Positions 1 to 8,329 of a stretch of DNA of 45,003 bases are shown here, piece after piece. Source of the DNA: Actinophytocola oryzae (GTDB taxonomy: Bacteria; Actinomycetota; Actinomycetes; Mycobacteriales; Pseudonocardiaceae); assembly GCF_004364325.1 (NCBI RefSeq), contig NZ_SOCP01000034.1:1-45003 (forward strand), given 5' to 3'. How positions within the stretch are numbered: position 1 is the stretch's first letter; every line of letters begins with the position of its first letter. Position numbers and translations under genes: made by a program. Under the pieces are notes generated by a model that did no database searches, was not told the origin of the DNA, and saw nothing but the letters and a program-made list of their open reading frames with translations.

Positions 1-134
1 GTTGACCACATTCGTTCTCGGCCAAAACGGCCGACTTCTTGGCCACCGTATGCCTAACTCGGCGTTTTTTCCACGCGACTCGCCCATTTTCCCCGTTAGA
101 GGAGGTTGGTTTCGTTGCCTGGCTGCCCTATTCG

Positions 135-236
135 CGGAGCTTGCGGAGCGAACATCGTGCACTGTCGCGGACCTTGCGGAGCGAACGTCGAGCACTGTCG
201 CCGGAGCTTGCTGAGCGAACATCAAGCACTGTTGAT
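135..236. repeat. Three tandem 33-34 bp repeats downstream of leuD
   Basis: The 14-mer CTTGCGGAGCGAAC begins at 140 and 173, and a one-mismatch copy (CTTGCTGAGCGAAC) begins at 207. Each is followed by a variant of ATCGTGCACTGTCG, so the unit is 33-34 bases with no unique spacers. The array lies just 3' of leuD on the minus strand. No hairpin or coding sense is evident. It may be a short minisatellite in the leuD 3' region. Confidence 0.7.
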
Positions 237-240
237 GGCC

Positions 241-840
241 TCAGGACGCGAGTGTAGTGGTAGTTGGCTTCCAGGGTTCCCTTGAGGCCTCGAAAGACCC
301 GATCTCCCCCTCGTGCCGCAAGGTGAGAGCGATGTCGTCGAGCCCCTCGAGCAGGCGCCAGCGGGTGTAGTCGTCGATCTGGAACACCGCCGTGAAGTCC
401 TTGGCACGCACCGTCTTGTCCTGCAGGTCGACGGTCACCTCGGTGCCCGGTTCGGCCTCCAGGAGCTTCCACAGCAGCTCCACGTCCGACTGCTCGCACT
501 GGGCCGCGAGCAGACCAGCCTTGCCCGCGTTGCCACGGAAGATGTCGGCGAAACGGGCGGAGATGACCACCCGGAAGCCGTAGTCCGACAGCGCCCAGAC
601 GGCGTGCTCCCGGGACGACCCGGTGCCGAAGTCCGGCCCCGCGACGAGAACGCTGCCTGCCCGGAAGGGTGCCAGGTTCAGCACGAACTGGTCGTCGGCA
701 CGCCAGGCCGCGAACAGTCCGTCCTCGAAGCCGGTCCGGCTCACCCGCTTGAGGTACACGGCGGGGATGATCTGGTCGGTGTCCACGTTGGACCGGCGCA
801 AGGGCACCCCGACGCCGGTGTGCGTGGTGATCGGTTCCAT
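241..840 (-). CDS. leuD: 3-isopropylmalate dehydratase small subunit
   Basis: The 199-residue protein is the small subunit of isopropylmalate isomerase, which with LeuC converts 2-isopropylmalate to 3-isopropylmalate in leucine synthesis in the cytoplasm. The N terminus has the family's NVDTDQIIPA segment, and the central GPDFGTGSSREHA motif is the aconitase-swivel signature. Length is normal for LeuD (about 195-210). The ATG at 840 lies 14 bases after the leuC stop, so the two are co-transcribed with leuC first. In many actinobacteria a histone-like HU gene follows leuD; if present here it would lie beyond the left edge. The call is secure. Confidence 0.97.
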   Translation of the reverse strand: MEPITTHTGVGVPLRRSNVDTDQIIPAVYLKRVSRTGFEDGLFAAWRADDQFVLNLAPFRAGSVLVAGPDFGTGSSREHAVWALSDYGFRVVISARFADIFRGNAGKAGLLAAQCEQSDVELLWKLLEAEPGTEVTVDLQDKTVRAKDFTAVFQIDDYTRWRLLEGLDDIALTLRHEGEIGSFEASREPWKPTTTTLAS

Positions 841-854
841 CGGTTATGCCCCTT

Positions 855-2291
855 TCAGGCCAGGTCGCCAGTACTGGTGGTCGCTCCCGCGAGCAGGTCG
901 TCCGGGGAGGAGAGGGTGCCGCGAACGGCCGTGGCGGCGGCCACGAGCGGGGAGACCAGGTGCGTGCGGCCGCCCTTGCCCTGCCTGCCCTCGAAGTTGC
1001 GGTTCGATGTGGACGCGCTGCGCTCCCCGGGTGCGAGCTGGTCGGGGTTCATGCCCAGGCACATGGAGCAGCCCGCCTGCCGCCACTCCGCGCCGGCGTC
1101 GAGGAAGACCTGGTGCAGCCCCTCGGACTCGGCGGCCTCGCGGACCCGCATCGAGCCGGGCACCACGAGCATCCGCACGCCGTCGGCCACCCGATGACCC
1201 CTCAGCACGGCCGCGGCGGCCCTGAGGTCCTCGATCCGGCCGTTGGTGCACGAGCCGAGGAAAACCGTGTCCACGCGGATGTCACGCAGCGGCATGCCCG
1301 GTTCCAGGGCCATGTAGGCGAGTGCCTTCTCGGCCGCGACGCGCTCGTTGTCGTCACCGATCAGCTCGGGGTCGGGAACCCGTTCGGACAGCGGCAAACC
1401 CTGGCCGGGGTTCGTGCCCCACGTCACGTACGGGGTCAGCGCGTCGGCGTCGAGGTGAACCTCCTCGTCGAACTTCGCGTCTTCATCGGTACGGAGGGAC
1501 AGCCAGGTCCGCACCGCCTCGTCCCACAACTCGCCCTTCGGCGCGTGCGGGCGGCCCTTCAGGTAGGCGAACGTGGTCTCGTCCGGGGCGATCATGCCGG
1601 CGCGGGCGCCCGCCTCGATGGACATGTTGCAGACGGTCATCCTGGCCTCCATCGAGAGCTTCTCGATGGCCGAGCCCCGGTACTCGAGCACGTAGCCCTG
1701 CCCGCCGCCGGTGCCGATCTTCGCGATGACCGCGAGGATGACGTCCTTGGCCGTCACGCCGGGGTGCAGCTCGCCGTCGACCGTGATCGCCATCGTCTTG
1801 AAGGGACGCAGCGGGAGCGTCTGCGTGGCGAGCACGTGCTCGACCTCGGACGTGCCGATGCCGAACGCGAGGGCGCCGAACGCGCCGTGGGTGGAGGTGT
1901 GGCTGTCGCCGCACACCACGGTCATGCCGGGCTGCGTGAGGCCGAGCTGAGGCCCGACCACGTGCACGATGCCCTGCTCGGCGTCACCCATCGGATGCAG
2001 CCGGACACCGAACTCCGCACAATTCTTGCGGAGCGTCTCCACCTGTGTGCGGGACACGGGATCGGCGATCGGCAGGTCGATGTTCACCGTGGGGACGTTG
2101 TGGTCCTCGGTCGCGATGGTGAGGTCCGGCCTGCGGACGGTTCGGTTCGACAGGCGCAGCCCCTCGAACGCCTGCGGGCTGGTGACCTCGTGCACGAGGT
2201 GGAGGTCGATGTACAGCAGATCCGGCTCCGCGCCGGATCCCTGCCGGACGACGTGCTGAGCCCATACCTTCTCGGCGAGTGTTTTTCCCAT
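855..2291 (-). CDS. leuC: 3-isopropylmalate dehydratase large subunit
   Basis: This is the large, [4Fe-4S]-carrying subunit of isopropylmalate isomerase, partner of LeuD. Family motifs include TEDHNVPT, VCGDSHTSTHGAFGA, FLGSCTNGR and the C-terminal GCSMCLGMN; the cysteines in the last two are the expected cluster ligands. I start it at the ATG at 2291 (MGKTLAEKVW), the family consensus, which gives 478 residues. An in-frame ATG at 2306 is possible, and the open frame runs back to 2933 only because it is antisense to the divergent regulator. The start is 89 bases from the divergent IclR gene, which in relatives controls leuCD. Confidence 0.97.
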   Translation of the reverse strand: MGKTLAEKVWAQHVVRQGSGAEPDLLYIDLHLVHEVTSPQAFEGLRLSNRTVRRPDLTIATEDHNVPTVNIDLPIADPVSRTQVETLRKNCAEFGVRLHPMGDAEQGIVHVVGPQLGLTQPGMTVVCGDSHTSTHGAFGALAFGIGTSEVEHVLATQTLPLRPFKTMAITVDGELHPGVTAKDVILAVIAKIGTGGGQGYVLEYRGSAIEKLSMEARMTVCNMSIEAGARAGMIAPDETTFAYLKGRPHAPKGELWDEAVRTWLSLRTDEDAKFDEEVHLDADALTPYVTWGTNPGQGLPLSERVPDPELIGDDNERVAAEKALAYMALEPGMPLRDIRVDTVFLGSCTNGRIEDLRAAAAVLRGHRVADGVRMLVVPGSMRVREAAESEGLHQVFLDAGAEWRQAGCSMCLGMNPDQLAPGERSASTSNRNFEGRQGKGGRTHLVSPLVAAATAVRGTLSSPDDLLAGATTSTGDLA

Positions 2292-2344
2292 TGCCTTCTC
2301 ACCCATCAACTTCGGCAGTTCGGGGTTCCCACGTTCTGAAACAC

Positions 2345-2380
2345 TGGACATCCCATATAGCGGGAACTTAGTATCGAGAC
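2345..2380 (+). promoter_or_regulatory. Promoter of the IclR regulator, probably leaderless
   Basis: TGGACA at 2345-2350 and TAGTAT at 2369-2374 are spaced by 18 bases and resemble -35 and -10 boxes. The -10 ends 6 bases before the GTG at 2381, and no Shine-Dalgarno sequence precedes that GTG, so transcription may begin at the start codon. The same 90 bases must hold the divergent leuC promoter. TCCC-N7-GGGA at 2351-2365 is a short inverted repeat overlapping the spacer and could be an operator. This is pattern reading only. Confidence 0.45.
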
Positions 2381-3082
2381 GTGGGACAGCATAGCGGCAT
2401 CGGCGTACTGGACAAGGCAATGGCCGTGCTTCAAGCGGTGGCAAAGGAACCCTGTGGCCTGGCCGAGCTCTGCACGCGCACCGGCCTGCCGAGGGCGACC
2501 GCGCACCGGCTCGCGGTCGGTCTCGAGGTGCATCGCCTGCTGCGCAGGGGAACCGACGGCCGGTGGCGGCCGGGCGCCGCGCTGGCCGAGCTGGCGGGCG
2601 GTGCGGTCGACCCGTTACTCGACGCCGCGAGCTCTGTCCTGCCAAGGCTGCGCGACCGGACGGGCGAGAGCGTCCAGCTCTACCGCCGCGACGGCATCCA
2701 CCGCGTCTGCATCTCCACCGCGGAGCCGCCGAGCGGCCTGCGTGACACGGTGCCGGTCGGCGCCCGCCTGCCCATGACGGCGGGCTCCGGCGCGAAGGTC
2801 CTCGCGGCGTGGACCGATCCGGCCACCCAGCGGGCACTCCTGACCGACGCCGTGTTCGGCGAGCGGGCACTGCTGGAGGTCCGCCGCCGCGGTTGGGCGC
2901 AGAGCGTGGCCGAGCGGGAACCAGGCGTGGCAAGCGTCTCCGCTCCCGTCCGCGACGCGGCCGGTCAGGTCGTCGCCGCGGTTTCCGTGTCCGGTCCCAT
3001 CGACCGCATGGGCCGCCGCCCCGGCGCGCGCTGGGCCGCGGACCTGCTGGCCGCCGCCGAGGCGCTGCAGTCCCGCCTCTGA
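2381..3082 (+). CDS. ndgR: IclR-family regulator of amino-acid biosynthesis (NdgR/LtbR type)
   Basis: The 233-residue protein has an N-terminal winged helix (roughly residues 5-65, with GLAELCTRTGLPRATAHRL) and a C-terminal IclR effector-binding domain from about residue 75. The opening QHSGIGVLDKA and the divergent position next to leuC are hallmarks of Streptomyces NdgR and Corynebacterium LtbR, which regulate leuCD and related genes. It starts at GTG 2381, which fits the family start. The short shared intergenic region implies direct control of leuCD and possibly autoregulation. Family assignment is firm; the effector is not visible here. Confidence 0.93.
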   Translation: MGQHSGIGVLDKAMAVLQAVAKEPCGLAELCTRTGLPRATAHRLAVGLEVHRLLRRGTDGRWRPGAALAELAGGAVDPLLDAASSVLPRLRDRTGESVQLYRRDGIHRVCISTAEPPSGLRDTVPVGARLPMTAGSGAKVLAAWTDPATQRALLTDAVFGERALLEVRRRGWAQSVAEREPGVASVSAPVRDAAGQVVAAVSVSGPIDRMGRRPGARWAADLLAAAEALQSRL

Positions 3083-3121
3083 CCGTCCACAGTGATCGTC
3101 CCGGCCCGTCCGAAGTAGACG

Positions 3122-4651
3122 TCAGGAGACCGTGCCGGTGTGGCCGAGCCAGCGTTCGCGCCAGGCCAGGCGCAGGCGGATGGCGCTCGCGGGCAGGTCG
3201 TCGGTCTGGAGGCGGGCGATCGACTCACGCTGGGCCCACGGGCACAGCTCGCTGAGCAGACCCGGGATCTGCGCCTCCTTCACCCCGTCCACCAGGGACA
3301 CGGCGATCTTCGCCCGGCCCGTGACGTACCCGTTCGGGTGAGTCCTCGCCCGGTAGTAGTCGATCCGCGCGAGCGCCACCCGGTCCGTCGCCGCGAGCAG
3401 CTGCTCGGCCACCAGCTCCGCCACGTCCAGCCTGCGCAGCGCGTCGGAGAGCGGCACGCTCCACGACAGCCACAGCGGGTGGTCCACCGTCGCCAGGGAC
3501 TCCTTCATCGGCGGTCGCATCGGTCCGGTGCGCAGCACCCGGTAGTCCGTCGCCGCGGAGTCCGAGATGCGGCTCTTGCCCCGGACGGCCTGTCTGCGGG
3601 TCAGACCGCACTCGCTCGCCGTCTGCCCGAGGCCGTCGGCGATGCCCACCGTCGCGCTGGACAGGCGGGCACGGCCGATCCGTGCGGGGGCCAGCGGCAC
3701 CACCATGTTGATGAACGCGATCTCCTGCATCGACGACTCGGACACCGCGAGAATGCCGACGTTGCGGGACATCAGGTCCGACGCGATCGCCGCGGACGAG
3801 CCGAGCCGTGCGGGTCCGACGAAGGTCAGCAGCTGCACCGCGCTCGGCCGGATCGCCGGTGCCCAGCCGAACAGCGCCGCCTTCCGCTCCTCGTAACGCC
3901 CGCGGTCCGGCGGCAGCACCGACCACCACTCGCCCCGCACCCGGCCGAACCGCCGGTCGGCCACCTGCAGTCCGAACCCGTTCTCCGTCGCCAGCAAGGC
4001 CAGCGCGCTCATCACCGCGATCCGCGTGCCGTGGTTGTCGTGCTCGAGGCCGACCAGCATCCGCAGCGCCATCCCGTTGGCCACCCTCGGGGCCTCGCCC
4101 GACCCGTCCACGCGGAACTGCCTGCCGGGGTCGCGGAACGGCGCGACCGGGGACTGCAGGAACAGCACCGGTGCCCCGCCGCCCGCGGTGGCCGCCTCGG
4201 TCATCCCCTGGTACGCCAGGGTGATCATCAACGAGTCGGCGTAGGTCGGGCGCCACGGGTCGTGGTCGAGCGTGACGAGGATCTCCACGCTGTGTTCGGT
4301 GTCGTAGAGGAAGTCCGGGTTGATGACCACGCTGCCCGCGAACAGGCCGCGTGCGTGCCCGTTCGTCTCCTCCCGCCGCACCGCGATCCGGCTCGTCGTG
4401 ACGCCGTCCTGCTGTTTGCTCGGCGTCACCGGGGTCCACGTGTGCACCTGGAACCCGACCCCGGCGACGTGGAAGGCCAGCGTCTCGGTCGCGGTCCGGT
4501 CCGGTGCGGTCGGCGGCACGACCTCCACCGCCGGGAGCCCCGTCTCCGGACCGTCGTGGGTGATGTCGAACAGGACCGAGGGACTACCCGCGGTCGCCGC
4601 GCGTGCGGCGACCGCGGCGAGCGCGGGGTGGCGGAGTCCCGGGTTAGGCAT
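3122..4651 (-). CDS. Uncharacterised protein, 509 residues
   Basis: I do not recognise this family. It has no signal peptide or clear membrane helix and looks like a mixed alpha/beta soluble protein. Its start overlaps the last 8 bases of the upstream 692-residue membrane protein gene, so the two are translationally coupled and probably work together. Its 3' end converges on the IclR gene with a 39-base gap. Codon use matches the neighbours. The coding call is strong because the frame is open throughout and the coupling is tight; no function can be offered. Confidence 0.8.
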   Translation of the reverse strand: MPNPGLRHPALAAVAARAATAGSPSVLFDITHDGPETGLPAVEVVPPTAPDRTATETLAFHVAGVGFQVHTWTPVTPSKQQDGVTTSRIAVRREETNGHARGLFAGSVVINPDFLYDTEHSVEILVTLDHDPWRPTYADSLMITLAYQGMTEAATAGGGAPVLFLQSPVAPFRDPGRQFRVDGSGEAPRVANGMALRMLVGLEHDNHGTRIAVMSALALLATENGFGLQVADRRFGRVRGEWWSVLPPDRGRYEERKAALFGWAPAIRPSAVQLLTFVGPARLGSSAAIASDLMSRNVGILAVSESSMQEIAFINMVVPLAPARIGRARLSSATVGIADGLGQTASECGLTRRQAVRGKSRISDSAATDYRVLRTGPMRPPMKESLATVDHPLWLSWSVPLSDALRRLDVAELVAEQLLAATDRVALARIDYYRARTHPNGYVTGRAKIAVSLVDGVKEAQIPGLLSELCPWAQRESIARLQTDDLPASAIRLRLAWRERWLGHTGTVS

Positions 4652-6722
4652 CGTCTGTACCCAGCGTGGAGAACTCCGCGCGGCAGCGTTTCCAGCGGCG
4701 CACCGGGCGCCTGCGGATCTCCTGCACCAGCCAGATCGGGCTCACCTTGTTGACCGGCACGCGTCGCCGCCGTTTCATCGCCTTGCCCGTGCCGTCCAGC
4801 CCCACCAGCAGGAACAGCATGAGCAGCGCCAGCATCGCGTACAGGAACGGCTTGTCCAGCGACCCGGCCCGTCCGGACGCGACGAGCAGCGCGAGCGCCC
4901 CGGCGATCATCACCGACGTGTACGCCACGTACCGGGGGAACAGCCGCAGCTGGCCCAGCACGGTCTTGTTCGACGGGATCTCCAGTCGCGACAGCAGAAG
5001 GCCAGGCACGAGCAGGAGCATCGTCACGATGGCGTCCGCGGACGAGATCGGGCCGCCGTCCTCGATCCTCGGCTGGAACCACGCGCCGAACTCGCTCAGT
5101 ACCGGGACGCCGCTGAAGAAGTCGGGCTCCATCACGACCCCGAACCCGACGACGAGGATGAGCACCGCCAGCAGCAGCTTGGCGACGTTGGACGCGAGCG
5201 ACGGCGGGTCGTCCACGAGCGCCATGTAGACGGTCGAGGTGACCGGCTCGATCGAGTCGGGGTCCGCGCCGAACGGGCGGCGCTGCCACTGCGCGTGGCC
5301 GGCGTTCTCGCGCGGGTCGTTGTCCACGTGGACGTCCTGGTCCACCTGCGTCTCCTCCAGCTCGCTCGCGAGCCGCAGCAGCGCCTCCCTCGGCAGGAGC
5401 CCGTCGGCCAGCTTGCGGAAGTAGTCCGCCTCGTACAGGTTCGCGAACCGCTCCAGCCGCGTGACGATGGGTTGCTCCAGCACGAGCCCGGTGTCACCGT
5501 TCTGGATCGCGGCGGGTCTGGCCGGGAACCGGGGCGGGCGGCTCGAGAACGTCGCGTACCTCTCCTCTATATACGCGCGGAACGACTCGAGGTCGGTCTG
5601 GCGCCGCCTGCCGAACTCCGCGAGCCTGCTGGCGATGCCCTGCAGCTCCAGTTCGAGCAGCTTCGGCGCGATCGTGCGGAGGTTGTCGTAGCTGTCGGCC
5701 ACCGCACGCATGTCCGCGACGAGCGACTGCAGCGCGGGCGCGTCGACGTCCGTGGTGAGGAAGTACCTGCGGACCTGGATCTCCGAGGGCACCTCGGCCG
5801 TCACGTGGTAGGAGCTGACCGCTCGCGGGATGAGCGTGGAGTACCGAACGGTGAACTCGTGCCGGATGCCGACCCAGCGCGCCAGGAAGTTGCGCGGGTT
5901 CACGTGTTTGCTGCGTGCCGGGATGACCGGCGCCTCGTACCGGATGAACACCTGCGCCTTGTTCGTGGGCATCGCCACCACGAGCAGGTACTCCGACGAG
6001 GCGATGTCGAGCAGCCGCAGGAACGGGCTGTCCGGTTCGAACAGCTGCGTCACGGCCGCGGCGGCCTTGTCGCGGATGCTGTCGGAGTCGGTCGCCCTAC
6101 CGCCGTCGGCCGGCGGTGGCGGAAGCGCGCCGACGATCGGACGGCCGCTCGTCACCATGGCGGCGATCGTGGCCTCGATGAGCCAACGGGACCGGTTGTA
6201 GCTGTGGCGGATGCCGTGCAGCAGCTCCTTGGGGTCCTCGGTGCGCCGGTCGGACGTGAGGAACATCCGGAAAGCACGGCACAGTCCGTGGATGAGCGCC
6301 CGCCCGTTCTCGACCTGTGTGGTGCGGGGCACCACGTTGCCCGCGCCGTCACGCACCACGAACGAGGCCTGGTCGAAGCGGGACTGGCGGGAGACGGGCA
6401 GCCAGACCGATGTCGGCTCCTCGGTTCCCGGATCGGTGCGCAGGGCCCATTTCTGCTCGGCGGTCAGCGCGTTCATGTTGATGTCGATGCTGACCGTGCG
6501 CGCCATGTGGGTGGAGTCGGCGAGCGTCAGCGCCTCGCTCATCCGGTCCACGTGTTCCAGCCGCAGTCCCGTCGCGAGGAGGTTGAGCCCCAGTGCCTCC
6601 TGGTAGCCGTCGTGCTGTGGCGGCGCGGTCGGAATGGGAGTTCTGCGCAACGCGAAGAGAAAACGCCGCAGTCGGTCGCCATCCACCGCGCCCACATTAC
6701 CGAGTGTGTCCGACAAATACAC
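4644..6722 (-). CDS. Uncharacterised membrane protein with four C-terminal helices
   Basis: The 692-residue protein has a large soluble N-terminal part (about 1-510) and four predicted membrane helices near 512-531, 563-580, 597-616 and 625-642, followed by a basic tail (KAMKRRRRVPVNK). No signal peptide is present, so the N-terminal region is probably cytoplasmic. Residues 330-390 look helical. The start is uncertain: GTG 6722 lacks a clear Shine-Dalgarno sequence and in-frame GTGs follow at codons 10 and 13. It is the first gene of a coupled pair with the 509-residue protein. I do not recognise the family. Confidence 0.78.
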   Translation of the reverse strand: MYLSDTLGNVGAVDGDRLRRFLFALRRTPIPTAPPQHDGYQEALGLNLLATGLRLEHVDRMSEALTLADSTHMARTVSIDINMNALTAEQKWALRTDPGTEEPTSVWLPVSRQSRFDQASFVVRDGAGNVVPRTTQVENGRALIHGLCRAFRMFLTSDRRTEDPKELLHGIRHSYNRSRWLIEATIAAMVTSGRPIVGALPPPPADGGRATDSDSIRDKAAAAVTQLFEPDSPFLRLLDIASSEYLLVVAMPTNKAQVFIRYEAPVIPARSKHVNPRNFLARWVGIRHEFTVRYSTLIPRAVSSYHVTAEVPSEIQVRRYFLTTDVDAPALQSLVADMRAVADSYDNLRTIAPKLLELELQGIASRLAEFGRRRQTDLESFRAYIEERYATFSSRPPRFPARPAAIQNGDTGLVLEQPIVTRLERFANLYEADYFRKLADGLLPREALLRLASELEETQVDQDVHVDNDPRENAGHAQWQRRPFGADPDSIEPVTSTVYMALVDDPPSLASNVAKLLLAVLILVVGFGVVMEPDFFSGVPVLSEFGAWFQPRIEDGGPISSADAIVTMLLLVPGLLLSRLEIPSNKTVLGQLRLFPRYVAYTSVMIAGALALLVASGRAGSLDKPFLYAMLALLMLFLLVGLDGTGKAMKRRRRVPVNKVSPIWLVQEIRRRPVRRWKRCRAEFSTLGTDDA

Positions 6723-6756
6723 TCGGCTGTGTGAGTTGTCCGATCTTTTGTCGGAC
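6708..6756. promoter_or_regulatory. Nested inverted repeats at the start of the membrane-protein gene
   Basis: GTCCGA (6738-6743) and TCGGAC (6751-6756) form a 6-bp inverted repeat with a 7-base loop. The right arm extended, TTTGTCGGAC (6747-6756), is also the exact reverse complement of GTCCGACAAA at 6708-6717. The element lies between the end of the FAD monooxygenase and the start of the 692-residue gene. It could be an operator, or a weak terminator for the monooxygenase. The first arm falls inside the coding frame if GTG 6722 is the true start. Confidence 0.4.
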
Positions 6757-6761
6757 CTTTG

Positions 6762-8024
6762 TCAGCGACGGGCGAAGTCAGGGGCGTGTTCCGACCGGAT
6801 ACCCCGGCCGACGACATATGCCGGGATACGCCGGAACCAGGGGAACCGCCGCATCACGCGGACGGGCAGGGGCAGCTTCGTCGCGCGGGCTATCTCGACC
6901 TCGCCCGCCAGCGCGGGCCGCAGCACGCGGGCGTGCAGGAAGCGTTGTACGCCCTGGACGACCAGGGTCGGCAGCAGCCTGCGCCGCTGGACCTTCGCGA
7001 GGTCACGGGTGCCGACCGTGCCGTCGAGCAACGGCTTCGCCAGGAGCCGGGCCGTGGCCACGGCGTCCTGCACCGCCAGGTTGATGCCGACGCCACCGAC
7101 GGGTGACATCGCGTGCGCGGCATCACCAATGAGCAGCAGGCCGTCGCGGTACCAGCGGGGCAACCGGTCGACGCGGACGTCGAGCAGCTTCACGTCGTCC
7201 CACGACCGGACCGCGTCGACACGGTCGGCGAGCCACGGCGCCACGTCGGCGATGCTCGCGACCATCGTCGACACCGGCTGCGTGCGCTGGTCGGCGTCCG
7301 AGCCCTTGCGGATGAGCGTCGCGGTCTGCCAGTAGTCGTCGCGGTCGAGCATCACCACCGCGCGCGAACTGCTGAAGAGCCCGACGACACCCTTGGGGTC
7401 GTCGGCCTCGCGGGGCAGGCGGAACCACCACACGTCGAGCGGCGTCGGGTAGTCCCTGACGCGCAGGCCGGCCGAGGTGCGCAGGACGGAGTGCCTGCCG
7501 TCCGAGGCCACCGTGAGGTCGGCGCGGATCTCGCCGGTGTCACCCGCGGCCGTGCGGTACTTCACGCCAACCACCCGTCCGTGGTCCCTCAACAGGTCGA
7601 CGGCTTCCGTTTCCATGCGCAGCGTGAACGACGGCTCCTGCTTGGCCGCGTCGGCGAGCAGGTCGAGCAGGTCCCACTGCGGCACCATCGCGACGTAGTT
7701 GTGCGGGCCCTTCAACCGGGTGAAGTCGCCGAACTGCACGACCCCGGCGGGTGTCGGGAGGCCGACCTGCTGGACGTGGCTCTGCGGCAGCTTCGCGAAC
7801 TCCTTGCCAAGGCCCAGCTCGTCGAGCAGGTCGAGGGTCGTGGGGTGCACGGTGTCGCCCCGGAAGTCGCGGAGGAAGTCGGCGTGCTTCTCCAGCACCG
7901 TCACGGTGACCCCGGCACGCGCCAGCAGCAGTCCCAACACCATTCCGGCGGGACCGCCACCGACGACGAGACAGGTGGTCTGTTCCGACTGGTTTCGCTC
8001 TCGTGGAAGGTCCGCCGTTGCCAT
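6762..8024 (-). CDS. FAD-dependent monooxygenase (PHBH/UbiH fold)
   Basis: The 420-residue protein is a class A flavoprotein monooxygenase that would hydroxylate an aromatic or polyketide-like substrate using NAD(P)H and oxygen. It shows the Rossmann FAD motif GGGPAG at 22-27, the DG motif at 175-176 (ASDGRHSVLR) and the GD motif at 300-301 (LLIGDAAHAMSP). The ATG at 8024 is preceded by GAGGAG at 8 bases. A perfect inverted repeat 16 bases upstream of the start suggests repressor control. No biosynthetic partner genes are adjacent, so the substrate cannot be inferred; a role in detoxification of a xenobiotic is equally possible. Confidence 0.92.
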   Translation of the reverse strand: MATADLPRERNQSEQTTCLVVGGGPAGMVLGLLLARAGVTVTVLEKHADFLRDFRGDTVHPTTLDLLDELGLGKEFAKLPQSHVQQVGLPTPAGVVQFGDFTRLKGPHNYVAMVPQWDLLDLLADAAKQEPSFTLRMETEAVDLLRDHGRVVGVKYRTAAGDTGEIRADLTVASDGRHSVLRTSAGLRVRDYPTPLDVWWFRLPREADDPKGVVGLFSSSRAVVMLDRDDYWQTATLIRKGSDADQRTQPVSTMVASIADVAPWLADRVDAVRSWDDVKLLDVRVDRLPRWYRDGLLLIGDAAHAMSPVGGVGINLAVQDAVATARLLAKPLLDGTVGTRDLAKVQRRRLLPTLVVQGVQRFLHARVLRPALAGEVEIARATKLPLPVRVMRRFPWFRRIPAYVVGRGIRSEHAPDFARR

Positions 8025-8039
8025 GACCCCAGCTCCTCA

Positions 8040-8057
8040 ATTCAATCGGCGTTGAAT
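8040..8057. promoter_or_regulatory. Inverted repeat operator candidate upstream of the FAD monooxygenase
   Basis: ATTCAA (8040-8045) and TTGAAT (8052-8057) are exact inverted arms around the spacer TCGGCG, 18 bp in all, starting 16 bases upstream of the monooxygenase ATG. Size and position suit a TetR- or MarR-type dimer, but no such regulator gene is in the window. Confidence 0.5.
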
Positions 8058-8329
8058 AACCTCAGGATGCACCTCAGCCCCAGATCAGTCAAGGCGAATA
8101 CCCTGATCGGGCCATAACGGAGGGTGGGCCGGCTTCAGCCGTTTCGAGGAGACCGCACTGCCGAGACCGTGTTCGTCACGTTCCGACAGGCTGGTAACGC
8201 GACCCTCGCGGGAAGCGATACAGCTTAATCGGCTTCCGGTGGAGTGACGCGCACTTGATCGTGTCAGACCACGAACAATCACCTCTATAGCCGAATCGCT
8301 GGGTGCCCCTGGCGGCCTAACCTCTGCTG
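8058..8329. other. Intergenic region between divergent genes
   Basis: This stretch separates the monooxygenase from the HAD gene. I see no convincing reading frame. TAACCT at 8318-8323 is a -10-like box 6 bases before the HAD ATG, and no Shine-Dalgarno sequence is present there, so the HAD mRNA may be leaderless. Confidence 0.4.

Noticed and set aside
135..236. Repeats as a CRISPR array
   Set aside because: The 33-34 bp units are directly tandem with no spacers, only three copies exist, and no cas genes are nearby.
2292..2933. N-terminal extension of LeuC to 692 residues
   Set aside because: The extension is antisense to the IclR gene and low-complexity Arg/Pro-rich; the family start is at 2291.
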